A stretch of DNA of 64,000 nucleotides from Planktothrix serta PCC 8927 (GTDB taxonomy: Bacteria; Cyanobacteriota; Cyanobacteriia; Cyanobacteriales; Microcoleaceae): positions 163,930 to 227,929 of the forward strand of contig NZ_LR734824.1 of the NCBI RefSeq assembly GCF_900010725.2, in the 5' to 3' direction. Within the stretch, counting starts at the first letter, position 1. Every line of letters starts with the position of its first letter. Shown in pieces: positions 26,293 through 35,446 of this stretch. Made by a program: the position numbers and the translations under genes. The notes under the pieces are model-generated. The model was not told the DNA's origin and did not search any database. It saw nothing but the letters and a program-made list of their open reading frames with translations.

Positions 26293-27618
26293 ATGTCTAA
26301 GTTGCGTTATTTTCCTTTATTCGTTTTAGGGTTATTAATTGCTTGTCAAAAAATTAGCGATCGCGCTCCCGCAAATCCCCCCATTTCCAACCCTCAATCA
26401 ACTGCTATTTCAGCTACAATTGCACCTCCAAAAACCATTGAAACAAAACCTCTATCTTCCCAACCGATTCGGATTAATTTAGAGAGTTTACCCCAACCTT
26501 TTCATAGTAATAGTGCTTCTAACCCTCCTCAAGTTATTCCCATTCCTGAAAACCCGATTTTAAATGTTCCGGTGGGATTTAAAGTTAATATATTTGCCGA
26601 TAATTTAGATCAACCCCGTTGGTTAGCGTTAACTCCCAATGGCGATGTATTAGTAACGGAAACCAAACAAAACCGAATTCGATTATTAAAAGATACAAAT
26701 CAAGATGGGGTAGCGGATGAGATTAAAACCTTTGCAAATAGCGAAAATAAGTTAAATATTCCCTTTGGAATGGCATTTTCCCCTGGTTATTTTTTCCTGG
26801 GAAATACTAACGAAGTTAGACGTTATTCCTATAATAATCAAGACCAACTTACGGGAACTGGGGAGAAAATAGCCAGTTTACCGGGAGGAGGATATAACCA
26901 ACATTGGACGCGAAATGTTGTGGTTTCTCCTGATCATCAAAAACTGTATGTTTCAATTGGTTCAGAAACTAATGTAAGTGAAGAAAATCTTCCCCGTGCA
27001 TCTGTTCAAGTGATGAGTTTAGAAGGTTCTAATCAACAAACTTTTGCTTCTGGACTCAGAAATCCTATCGGGTTAGATTTTCATCCCCAAACGCAAGAAC
27101 TCTATACAACAGTTAATGAACGGGATGGGTTAGGAGATGATTTAGTTCCTGATTATTTTACTCGCATTCGTCCAGGGGAATTCTATGGATGGCCCTATAG
27201 TTATTTTACACCGAATAATCTTGATCCGCGTCATGTTAAAAATGGTGAGAGTGTTCGTCCTGATTTAGTCCAGAAAACCTTAAAACCTGATGTTTTGTTT
27301 CAAGCCCATTCGGCGGCTTTAGGGTTACAATTTTATGATGGAAATACTTTTCCTGACAACTATAAAAATGGGGCGTTTGCTGCTTTTCGAGGAAGTTGGA
27401 ACCGCAACCAAGGGACGGGTTATAAATTAATTTTTATTCCTTTTAATCAAGGTCGTCCTCAAGGCTATTATCAAGATTTTTTAACGGGTTTTTTAGTGGA
27501 TGCTTCTATCCCTGAAACTTGGGGTCGTCCGGTGGGGTTGTTGGTTTTACCCGATGGGAGTTTGATTTTTACTGAGGAAAGTAATGGCCGTATTTATCGG
27601 GTTCAATACTCTCCCTAG
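26293..27618 (+). CDS. Sorbosone-dehydrogenase-like beta-propeller lipoprotein
   Basis: The ATG at 26293 follows an AGGACGG ribosome-binding site; 441 residues. The N-terminus is a lipoprotein signal with lipobox LIAC. A Pro/Ser-rich linker follows to about residue 85, then a propeller domain of the PQQ-dependent sugar (sorbosone/glucose) dehydrogenase type: VPVGFKVNIFADNLDQPRW, NPIGLDFHPQT, GEFYGWPYSYF, FRGSWNR and the C-terminal LPDGSLIFTEE. The protein would sit on the periplasmic face. Whether it binds PQQ is not certain. Confidence 0.85.
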   Translation: MSKLRYFPLFVLGLLIACQKISDRAPANPPISNPQSTAISATIAPPKTIETKPLSSQPIRINLESLPQPFHSNSASNPPQVIPIPENPILNVPVGFKVNIFADNLDQPRWLALTPNGDVLVTETKQNRIRLLKDTNQDGVADEIKTFANSENKLNIPFGMAFSPGYFFLGNTNEVRRYSYNNQDQLTGTGEKIASLPGGGYNQHWTRNVVVSPDHQKLYVSIGSETNVSEENLPRASVQVMSLEGSNQQTFASGLRNPIGLDFHPQTQELYTTVNERDGLGDDLVPDYFTRIRPGEFYGWPYSYFTPNNLDPRHVKNGESVRPDLVQKTLKPDVLFQAHSAALGLQFYDGNTFPDNYKNGAFAAFRGSWNRNQGTGYKLIFIPFNQGRPQGYYQDFLTGFLVDASIPETWGRPVGLLVLPDGSLIFTEESNGRIYRVQYSP

Positions 27619-27627
27619 ATTGTAATT

Positions 27628-27699
27628 AATTACGAATTACGAATTACGAATTACGAATTGCGAATTACGAATTACGAATTACGAATTACGAATTACGAA
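27628..27699. repeat. Heptanucleotide tandem repeat (ACGAATT)n
   Basis: About ten tandem copies of the 7-bp unit ACGAATT with one variant (GCGAATT), starting 10 bp after the dehydrogenase stop and ending 10 bp before the first CRISPR repeat. Period-7 arrays are the known short tandemly repeated (STRR) class of cyanobacteria. Confidence 0.9.
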
Positions 27700-27709
27700 A
27701 TTGATTCCG

Positions 27710-30397
27710 GTTTCAATTCTTGATAGAGATTATAGCTGATCTCAACTATTTTGTAGTGAGTTCTTTAGGACTCCCTTCTTCCATTTCAATCCCTGATAGG
27801 GATTATAGCTGATTTCAACCCCACCGTTGTTTAATGTGTGACGAATTTTCAGAAGTTTCAATCCCTGATAGGGATTATAGCTGATTTCAACGAATTTGGA
27901 TTTGCCAAACCAGAGAGGGGTAGGAGTTTCAATCCCTGATAGGGATTATAGCTGATTTCAACCTTTAATTCCTCTCATATTTATGCCTTAAACCATCAGG
28001 GTTTCAATCCCTGATAGGGATTATAGCTGATTTCAACCCGGGAATTTTTGCCTCGCTGGAAAGGATGCGATCGTTTCAATCCCTGATAGGGATTATAGCT
28101 GATTTCAACTTTTACCGATGAAAAAACGAACTCCGAATTTTTTGGTTTCAATCCCTGATAGGGATTATAGCTGATTTCAACTTTCTTTTTTTCTCATGGT
28201 TAGTAATTTTGTAGTAGTTTCAATCCCTGATAGGGATTATAGCTGATTTCAACTTTTTTTAGGTTTTTTGTTAGGTTTTTGTGGCGTGTGGTTTCAATCC
28301 CTGATAGGGATTATAGCTGATTTCAACTGAATTCTTAAGGATGATGTATTTTTGTTGAAATTCATCTGTTTCAATCCCTGATAGGGATTATAGCTGATTT
28401 CAACAAGAAATTTCGATAAGATTCTAAAAATCTTATCCGAAAGTTTCAATCCCTGATAGGGATTATAGCTGATTTCAACCTGGGGGCTTTTAAAATAAGT
28501 GTTGGAGCCATAAAAATGTTTCAATCCCTGATAGGGATTATAGCTGATTTCAACATGGGATATAAGCGTGCAATCCCCCAGAGTTAGAGGGTTTCAATCC
28601 CTGATAGGGATTATAGCTGATTTCAACTAGCTTTTTTAAAATTCTCTCAGGTGAAAACTATTTTTGTGTTTCAATCCCTGATAGGGATTATAGCTGATTT
28701 CAACCTTCACAAATAGATCTAAGGATGTTCCTCACTGGCATGTTTCAATCCCTGATAGGGATTATAGCTGATTTCAACAGAGGGAGTTAACCCTAAGACA
28801 TTTAAAGAGGAGTTTCAATCCCTGATAGGGATTATAGCTGATTTCAACGCATACAAATTCAGCATAAGCCAGAAGGATAGCAGGTTTCAATCCCTGATAG
28901 GGATTATAGCTGATTTCAACAACCGTTACCTCTAATGTTGGGAAAATATCTCTCGTTTCAATCCCTGATAGGGATTATAGCTGATTTCAACATGCAAAAA
29001 TTTCTGATGAAGTTAAATTCAAAATCTTGTTTCAATCCCTGATAGGGATTATAGCTGATTTCAACGATAAAATAATCGGATTGCTTGTACAGCATCAAAA
29101 TGTTTCAATCCCTGATAGGGATTATAGCTGATTTCAACTTAGAAGGGAAATCCAGAGAGTATCGCAGCTATAAGTTTCAATCCCTGATAGGGATTATAGC
29201 TGATTTCAACCAGATTGAGACAATTTATCAAAATTACGAAATTCTTTAGATGTTTCAATCCCTGATAGGGATTATAGCTGATTTCAACTGCGGAATAGAT
29301 TCGCCCGAATTAAAGCAAGAAGGGGTTTCAATCCCTGATAGGGATTATAGCTGATTTCAACCCCCTTTAATAGCGGTAGCAATATCATTTTTACGTTTCA
29401 ATCCCTGATAGGGATTATAGCTGATTTCAACGGTTGGAAGCCAAGCCAGATTGTTCAAGTTACTGGTTTCAATCCCTGATAGGGATTATAGCTGATTTCA
29501 ACGAGTAGGACTGAAAATTCCAGGTCTAGGGGTTGAAATTGTTTCAATCCCTGATAGGGATTATAGCTGATTTCAACTCCATAATCCTTGTTTACCCTTA
29601 ACGTTAGGAATTAGTGTTTCAATCCCTGATAGGGATTATAGCTGATTTCAACCCGAATTAATTGATACTTACTTAGTTTTTATATAGTTTCAATCCCTGA
29701 TAGGGATTATAGCTGATTTCAACCTCCTTTAATGAAATAAGCGGTCGAGCCTTCGAGGTTTCAATCCCTGATAGGGATTATAGCTGATTTCAACTCATGA
29801 TTTTGAACTGTTTAAAACTTCTTTAAGTTTCAATCCCTGATAGGGATTATAGCTGATTTCAACCTTTAACGATTAAGAATTGTGCAGTGAAAATGTTAAA
29901 AAGGTTTCAATCCCTGATAGGGATTATAGCTGATTTCAACCGTTTTCCGCCCAGATTCTTCTTAGGTTTTTCTTCGATGTTTCAATCCCTGATAGGGATT
30001 ATAGCTGATTTCAACGAAACACCCCCAGTAAATTGTGGGAAAAATTTCGTTTGGGTTTCAATCCCTGATAGGGATTATAGCTGATTTCAACTGATTTTTT
30101 AGCTCTAATCATTTTGGCATCGAATAGAAGTTTCAATCCCTGATAGGGATTATAGCTGATTTCAACGTTGGACTAATGGCATAAATCCAGAATATTTTTG
30201 TTTCAATCCCTGATAGGGATTATAGCTGATTTCAACTTGAAATTTATCTAAATCACCATCGTGCGAGATTTCAGACTGGTTTCAATCCCTGATAGGGATT
30301 ATAGCTGATTTCAACGATTGATAATCGTTATCACAACTATTACAACAATTCACATTAGGCGTTTCAATCCCTGATAGGGATTATAGCTGATTTCAAC
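27710..30397 (-). CRISPR. CRISPR array: 37 repeats of 37 bp, 36 spacers, no adjacent cas genes
   Basis: Plus-strand repeat begins GTTTCAATCC and ends GATTTCAAC. Repeat starts: 27710, 27783, 27855, 27926, 28001, 28073, 28145, 28217, 28291, 28368, 28443, 28518, 28591, 28668, 28742, 28812, 28884, 28955, 29029, 29102, 29174, 29252, 29325, 29395, 29466, 29541, 29616, 29687, 29758, 29827, 29904, 29979, 30055, 30130, 30200, 30279, 30361. Spacers are 32-45 nt. The repeat at 27710 has four changes and that at 27783 has A at base 1; the others look identical. The minus strand ends in ATTGAAAC, the usual crRNA 5' handle, after a perfect 7-bp stem (AATCCCT/AGGGATT). With decay at the left end, this argues for transcription leftward from a leader at the right. 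Confidence 0.98.
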
Positions 30398-30687
30398 CGC
30401 AGGCTTCTGGAACCCTTGATATATTTAGTTTTCAAGGTGCGATCGCGCTAACCTGATCTAAGAATACCATTTCAGCCATCAACTTAGCAAGGGGTAAAAA
30501 TAAAAAAACGCTAAAACCCTATTCAGATAAGGTTTTCAAGAGTTGCGCTAACCTCTTAATCATACTGAGGGGCTTCAAACCCAGAATAGATAAAGGTTTC
30601 AGACCCGAATTTCACCCCTGGGAATTCAAACAGCTATAGGTTAGCGCAATTCAGGGGATAGGGCCAAATTTAGAACTTCCCCTCAAA
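30398..30687 (-). promoter_or_regulatory. Putative CRISPR leader with duplicated AGGTTAGCGC motif
   Basis: Gene-free A+T-rich stretch at the leader-side end of the array. Read on the minus strand, a block AGGTTAGCGC...CTTGAAAA occurs twice (plus-strand 30531-30554 and 30429-30454). A third AGGTTAGCGCAA lies at 30638-30649 in the opposite orientation. Such conserved leader blocks can hold the crRNA promoter and the adaptation signal; assignment here is inference from position. Confidence 0.6.
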
Positions 30688-31023
30688 TTATGAATGGGGA
30701 CTGACGAGAATAAAATCCACTTCAGGTAAGAGGACATCCTTAACCTTACCAATACCCACAAAACCCCAGCGCTGTAAAATCGGTTTAATTTGCGAACCCG
30801 TAATCGATTCTACCGCAAACCGATCTTTCAAATCCCCAGCGTGTTTGTTTAAATAACCGAGAGCATCAAATTGTTCTGAAAATAATAACAAATAACCCGA
30901 TGGACTATCCGGGTCAGGACGGGCGGTTACATAACGGCCATCGGCTCTCGCTCTAAGAATATAATAAACTTCTGAAAACATTTTAACACAATCCTGAGCT
31001 TTTAAAACAAAATTTAAACCCAT
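30688..31023 (-). CDS. Conserved cyanobacterial hypothetical protein
   Basis: A 111-residue soluble protein. The core SEVYYILRARADGRYVTARP and GYLLLFSEQFDALGYLNKHA has an alpha/beta pattern that I associate with a small family restricted to cyanobacteria, without known function. An internal start at Met15 (30981) is possible, since homology seems to begin there. It is not a cas gene by any motif, despite standing next to the CRISPR leader, and is probably unrelated to it. Confidence 0.7.
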   Translation of the reverse strand: MGLNFVLKAQDCVKMFSEVYYILRARADGRYVTARPDPDSPSGYLLLFSEQFDALGYLNKHAGDLKDRFAVESITGSQIKPILQRWGFVGIGKVKDVLLPEVDFILVSPHS

Positions 31024-31039
31024 TTATCCTAGTCAAATT

Positions 31040-32032
31040 CTAGCGTAAATCTTCTAATTTAATCCGAGGGTCAACGGCTTTTAAGAGTAAATCTGCTAAT
31101 AAATTACCGATAATTAACATCACCGCCCCCATCATTAAACTCGCCATGACTAAATATAAATCTTGTTGTTGTACTGCTTGTAAGATTAATTTACCTAATC
31201 CCGGCCAATTAAAAAAGGTTTCTGCAATAAACGCTCCTCCTAATAAACTAGCAAATTCAAAGCCGACTAATGTAATTAAAGGGTTAATAGCATTGCGAAG
31301 GGCATGAATATAAATTACCCGGTTTTCGGGCAGTCCTTTTGCCCTAGCCGTTTGAATATAATCCTGACGTAAGACATCTAATAATTGCCCTCGCATTAAC
31401 CGTTGTAACCCGGCAAAGCTGGTAATACTTAAAGCTAACGTTGGTAAAATACTATGCCAAGCAATATCCGCTATTTTTCCCAAAGGTGATAAATCTGGGT
31501 AGTTAATACTGGTCATCCCACCAACAGGAAATAAGGGGGAGGTTTTTTGAGCTAAAAACAATAATAATAAAGCGGTGATGAAACTGGGAAAACCTTGTCC
31601 GGTGTAACTAATGACTTGTAAAAATCGGTCAATGAAACGATTTTGATGAACAGCCCCAATAATCCCTAATGGAATTCCAATTGCCCAAGTTATAATTAAC
31701 GATAAAATCGCTAATAATAAGGTAGCGGGAACTCGTTCGATTAGCAAGGAAGTGACAGAGCGTTGATTAGCGAAACTATAGCCAAAATTACCGTAACCAA
31801 CAATTTGCCCTAACCAATACCAATATTGTTCCCAAGCGGATTTATCGAGGTGATATTTTTGTCGGAGTTGGTCTAAGGTTTCCGGTGAAATTTGAGGATT
31901 ATTTGAGAGGTTATCTAAATAGTCTCCGGGGGCAAGCTGAGTAATGGTAAAACATAAAGCCGATGCTAAAAATAGAGTTAACAGCGCTTGTAATAATCGC
32001 TTGCCAATATAGACTAATGTTTCACTCGTCAT
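31040..32032 (-). CDS. ABC transporter permease, DppB/OppB type
   Basis: A 330-residue inner-membrane permease for peptides, nickel or related solutes. Helix 1 (LLQALLTLFLASALCFTITQLAPGDYL) and the first-loop motif are typical of DppB. The EAA loop that contacts the ATPase reads DYIQTARAKGLPENRVIYIHALRNAINPLI. About six helices in total. No second permease, ATPase or binding-protein gene is adjacent, so its partners must be elsewhere. It ends 17 bp before the 30688 gene on the same strand. Confidence 0.93.
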   Translation of the reverse strand: MTSETLVYIGKRLLQALLTLFLASALCFTITQLAPGDYLDNLSNNPQISPETLDQLRQKYHLDKSAWEQYWYWLGQIVGYGNFGYSFANQRSVTSLLIERVPATLLLAILSLIITWAIGIPLGIIGAVHQNRFIDRFLQVISYTGQGFPSFITALLLLFLAQKTSPLFPVGGMTSINYPDLSPLGKIADIAWHSILPTLALSITSFAGLQRLMRGQLLDVLRQDYIQTARAKGLPENRVIYIHALRNAINPLITLVGFEFASLLGGAFIAETFFNWPGLGKLILQAVQQQDLYLVMASLMMGAVMLIIGNLLADLLLKAVDPRIKLEDLR

Positions 32033-32086
32033 CTTGATTTTCCCCTTTTATAACCTACAAATACCATCACGGAAAACCTATAATTA

Positions 32087-32602
32087 TTAATCGTATTGTA
32101 ACAAACTAATCACCGGAACATCGGGCAATTGTTTGCGACCCTTTAACCCCGTGAGTTCCACTACAAAACAAAATCCAGCCACCGTAGCTCCCGCTTGTTG
32201 AACTAATTCAGCCGTTGCTTTTGCTGTCCCTCCCGTAGCGATTAAATCATCAACAATTAACACCCGATGCCCTGATGAAATCGCATCTTGGTGCATTTCC
32301 AAACAATCTGTGCCATACTCTAATTCATATTCCGCCCGGTAGACGGCGGCGGGTAATTTTTTGGGTTTACGAATGGGAATAAACCCCACTTCTAATTGAT
32401 AAGCTAAAGGCATTCCAAATAAAAATCCCCTCGACTCCATTCCCAGAATATAGTCAGGAGACAAAGGACGACATTTTTCGGTTAAACAATCAATTGTATA
32501 CCGAAGTCCTTGGGGATCTTGTAACAGGGTAGTAATATCTCGAAATAAAATTCCAGGTTTAGGAAAATCGGGAATATTGCGAATGAGAGACTTTAAATCC
32601 AT
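32087..32602 (-). CDS. apt: Adenine phosphoribosyltransferase
   Basis: A 171-residue type I phosphoribosyltransferase of normal Apt length. It salvages adenine to AMP using PRPP. The PRPP loop [16 protein letters not shown] lies near residues 117-132; [14 protein letters not shown] near the N-terminus and [13 protein letters not shown] are Apt-specific. It is flanked on the same strand by a permease and a cupin gene, with gaps that do not suggest a tight operon. Confidence 0.96.
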   Translation of the reverse strand: MDLKSLIRNIPDFPKPGILFRDITTLLQDPQGLRYTIDCLTEKCRPLSPDYILGMESRGFLFGMPLAYQLEVGFIPIRKPKKLPAAVYRAEYELEYGTDCLEMHQDAISSGHRVLIVDDLIATGGTAKATAELVQQAGATVAGFCFVVELTGLKGRKQLPDVPVISLLQYD

Positions 32603-32673
32603 GAGTATTTTAACAAACGAGAAGATTAAATAGACTCAAGAAAATTGTCTCTCATTTTGTGCGTTCTGTCGAG

Positions 32674-33069
32674 TTATTTTTTAGCGTTGCGTTTAGCATC
32701 TTCTTCAGGAAAACGAATAATATCATCATTTCCTAAATATTCGCCATTTTGCACTTCAATCATCACCAAAGGAATCACCCCAGGATTTTCCACGCGGTGG
32801 GGGGTATTCATCGGAACATAGGTAGACTGTTTGGGCAGCAGTAAAGTTTCTTCTCCCCCACAGATGACCTTTGCTGTACCTGCGACAACAATCCAGTGTT
32901 CACTGCGATGATAGTGCATTTGGGTACTAATATGATAACCCGGATTGACAATAATTCGATTAATTCGGTAGCGATCGCCTTCTTCGAGTAAGTTTACCTC
33001 ACCCCAAGGCGGTGTGCGCGTCGTGACTTCTTCTGAGAAGATGGGTTGTGCTGTTTTATCTTCGCTCAT
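32674..33069 (-). CDS. Cupin protein, mannose-6-phosphate-isomerase-like
   Basis: A 131-residue single-domain cupin resembling the C-terminal type II phosphomannose isomerase domain of bifunctional ManC/AlgA enzymes. Motifs are TPPWGEVNLLEEGDRYRI, STQMHYHRSEHWIVVAGTAKV and the second box YVPMNTPHRVENPG. The metal ligands (His-x-His...Glu...His) are in place. It may isomerise mannose 6-phosphate or act on another sugar. The guanylyltransferase half is absent. Confidence 0.88.
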   Translation of the reverse strand: MSEDKTAQPIFSEEVTTRTPPWGEVNLLEEGDRYRINRIIVNPGYHISTQMHYHRSEHWIVVAGTAKVICGGEETLLLPKQSTYVPMNTPHRVENPGVIPLVMIEVQNGEYLGNDDIIRFPEEDAKRNAKK

Positions 33070-33150
33070 AATTTCGGGTTGGTAATCTATTTCCTATAGA
33101 TTTTAATTCAAGGTAAAGTTTGAATTATACATCCTGTATTATATCCCAAT

Positions 33151-35172
33151 TTACCAAGGACTGCCAATTAAGGTAAACCCAGACCAATAATAAGGATGGT
33201 TCAGAGTTTTAGCCGATAAATTTCCCAGTTCTGGTGGGAGAAGAATGGCTTGTTTTTCATCCAGTTGTAAGTAACCTTTTTCTAATTTGACCTCCCCTTT
33301 TAATAGTTTAATTTGAGCCTTTCTTAAAGCCTCAGCTTTAATTTTAGACTCCTGTAATTGCCCATAAAACGCCGTCATTAACCCCAAAGTTCCCTCATCA
33401 CTGACATACCATAAACTCGCTAAAGCCGATTTTACTCCCGCTTGCACCGCTAACCCCGCAAACCCTAATTCTGCCCGTTCATCCCCCAAAGCCGTGCGAC
33501 AGGACGACAATACTAACAATTCAACGGCGGGTTTATTCCATCCTAATTGTCGTAATTGATTTAAACCTAATCGTTCCGTTTGCCATAATTGAATATAGGA
33601 ATTTTCAGGACTTCCGGGGTTAAATTCACTATGGGTTGCTAAATGAATAATTTGATAGGGATAATCTCGCCGTTGACGAATTAAATTATTAATCGTAAAC
33701 TCCTGATTAATAAATAACTGACCCGACCACAGGGTATGAGTAATTAAATTTAACTCCGTTTCTACCGCAGGTAACGGTTGTAAATCTACAAATTGATTCG
33801 CTCCCATGGCTAAAACTTTCGTATCTTTTAGAGACTTATAACGAGTGTCTAATAAACTCAGACTAGGAATTAAACTCAAACTATATTTTTCGATTAAAAA
33901 TTGTTGCCCATCATGCAGGGCTGCCATCGGTAAACTGCGTAATCCCGAATCTAAACTTAACAATAATGTTTCAATATCTCCATCTTTTAATTGAGATTCA
34001 ATCGGGGCAATTAACCACCGATAAAGCTGTTGAGATGAAGCCAAATATCGATCAGAATTGCGTTCTCGTCCATTGGTAATTGCGGCTCTAAACTCCTGAA
34101 CTTTCGCCATTAATTCTGCATGGGAAACTTCAACTCGTTGCAGTTTGAGTTCACCCTTCTGAGTCAGAACTACTAAGTCTAAATCCTCTTTCCTCGACAT
34201 CACATAAACCACCGCCGCATGGGTTCCGGTTTCTCGATAAATGCGTTGCAAAACCGATGCAGCATCAGCCGTTGTTAATGAAAAACCAACCGCTTCTTGT
34301 CCTAAATATTCGGCAAATTCATCTCGACGTAATTCCTCTAATCCCGTTATTCCTCCCCAATTTCTATCATTTAATTGTGTCTGGTTGGGAGTTAATGACA
34401 AATTATTAATTTCATTCATCGGCAGATCTAATTTTTGTTGGGAATTAGGCGGTTTTAACCCAGGAAAACCCATCATCGCAGGTGTCCCCATCCCCGGCCC
34501 GCCATTCCCTGGAATTAACCGGGGATCAAGTTGTAGAATTGTAGGAGAGGCAGGAGAAAACGACCCCGGAGTCATACCCACAGCCGATGGGGACGTACTA
34601 CTTAACACCGTTTGACCTTGAGCATTAACGCTGACATGGTTAGCAGGACTATTGAAGGAAGAACCCGTCAGCAATTGGGGTAAGGCCAAAGGATTCATCG
34701 GCACATTGCCGACGGTGGCGGTTACAGGCACTTCTAAATTCAGCATTTGCCCCATTCCTGATAATTGGACAAAATTGCCATTACCAACGGGGGTGGGTTG
34801 GGGTGCGGAATTTCCGGGTATTGAATGGGGAGAAGGTGATGTGGGATTTGTTAAAAATGTTGGGTGAGAATTAGGGGGCGAAAAAATATTATTTCCGTCC
34901 ATCGGTTGATTTTGAAGCTGCATAAAATTCCCCGGCATAGCAGAGGAAGAGCCAGGGCTTAAAACCGGGGAATTATTAACGGGAACAGCCGGAAAAAAAA
35001 GTGCGGAATTTAGATGGGATTGTCTCCCAGGAGAGACAGTATGCCCATGGGGTTCTACGGGTTGAGGAACAGTACCAGAAGGAGTCACAGGAATTTGAGC
35101 TACCGCAGGAAGGGTTAGACTGTTTAAAACCAACAGTGTGATCAATCTTGCTGTTAATGGATTGGCTTTCAT
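33151..35172 (-). CDS. Secreted CHAT-domain (caspase-like) protein
   Basis: A 673-residue protein with a signal peptide cleaved after about AVAQ (residue 26). Residues 30-270 are low-complexity Pro/Asn/Ser/Gly-rich sequence. The C-terminal CHAT domain (about 375-673) has the catalytic pair: His514 in HLATHSEF and Cys558 in LSSCRTALG, followed by the family motif GFAGLAVQAGVKSALASLWYV. CHAT domains are clan CD cysteine proteases, some of which serve in regulated cell death. No TPR domain is seen, unlike many cyanobacterial CHAT proteins, and the disordered exported N-part is unusual. Substrate unknown. Confidence 0.88.
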   Translation of the reverse strand: MKANPLTARLITLLVLNSLTLPAVAQIPVTPSGTVPQPVEPHGHTVSPGRQSHLNSALFFPAVPVNNSPVLSPGSSSAMPGNFMQLQNQPMDGNNIFSPPNSHPTFLTNPTSPSPHSIPGNSAPQPTPVGNGNFVQLSGMGQMLNLEVPVTATVGNVPMNPLALPQLLTGSSFNSPANHVSVNAQGQTVLSSTSPSAVGMTPGSFSPASPTILQLDPRLIPGNGGPGMGTPAMMGFPGLKPPNSQQKLDLPMNEINNLSLTPNQTQLNDRNWGGITGLEELRRDEFAEYLGQEAVGFSLTTADAASVLQRIYRETGTHAAVVYVMSRKEDLDLVVLTQKGELKLQRVEVSHAELMAKVQEFRAAITNGRERNSDRYLASSQQLYRWLIAPIESQLKDGDIETLLLSLDSGLRSLPMAALHDGQQFLIEKYSLSLIPSLSLLDTRYKSLKDTKVLAMGANQFVDLQPLPAVETELNLITHTLWSGQLFINQEFTINNLIRQRRDYPYQIIHLATHSEFNPGSPENSYIQLWQTERLGLNQLRQLGWNKPAVELLVLSSCRTALGDERAELGFAGLAVQAGVKSALASLWYVSDEGTLGLMTAFYGQLQESKIKAEALRKAQIKLLKGEVKLEKGYLQLDEKQAILLPPELGNLSAKTLNHPYYWSGFTLIGSPW

Positions 35173-35177
35173 TTTGT

Positions 35178-35276
35178 CTATAGCGCTACGCGCAAGGGAA
35201 CAGGGAACAGGGAACAGGGAACAGGGAATGAGTTTCAGGATTTAGAAGAGTTATAACTATAATGCGTAGTGCTATA
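35178..35276. repeat. MITE-like element with TATAGC inverted ends enclosing GGAACAG repeats
   Basis: The ends CTATAGCGCTACGC (35178-35191) and GCGTAGTGCTATA (35264-35276) form a near-perfect inverted pair, 99 bp apart. Inside is a heptamer array, about four copies of GGAACAG (35196-35228). A second locus with TATAGC ends and the same heptamer is at 59035-59180. Confidence 0.55.
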
Positions 35277-35387
35277 CTTTAGATATTTTAAGGGATTTAC
35301 TACGGTTTAAATTAGATTTAATCAAATCTTTACGTTCAGCTTTTTAGCTTTATCAATAATTTTTAATTCTTCACAAATAATTATCCT

Positions 35388-35429
35388 AACCATCATCCCT
35401 GAATCTTTGGGATCTCAAGGATGATGGTT
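35388..35429 (-). terminator. Hairpin downstream of the DUF305 gene
   Basis: Perfect 11-bp arms AACCATCATCC (35388-35398) and GGATGATGGTT (35419-35429), 18 bp beyond the DUF305 stop. The following T-run on the minus strand is weak, so it may be a processing or stability hairpin. Confidence 0.45.
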
Positions 35430-35446
35430 AATGGAGGGATTTTTTA

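Noticed and set aside
28294..28524. 76-codon minus-strand ORF inside the CRISPR array
   Set aside because: It translates three CRISPR repeats (SYNPYQGL appears repeatedly) and their spacers; not a gene.
29887..30084. 65-codon plus-strand ORF inside the CRISPR array
   Set aside because: It reads repeat sequence (IPDRDY/IGIIADF units), not a gene.
30688..31023. A cas or CRISPR-associated gene beside the leader
   Set aside because: No Cas motif; resembles a general cyanobacterial hypothetical protein.
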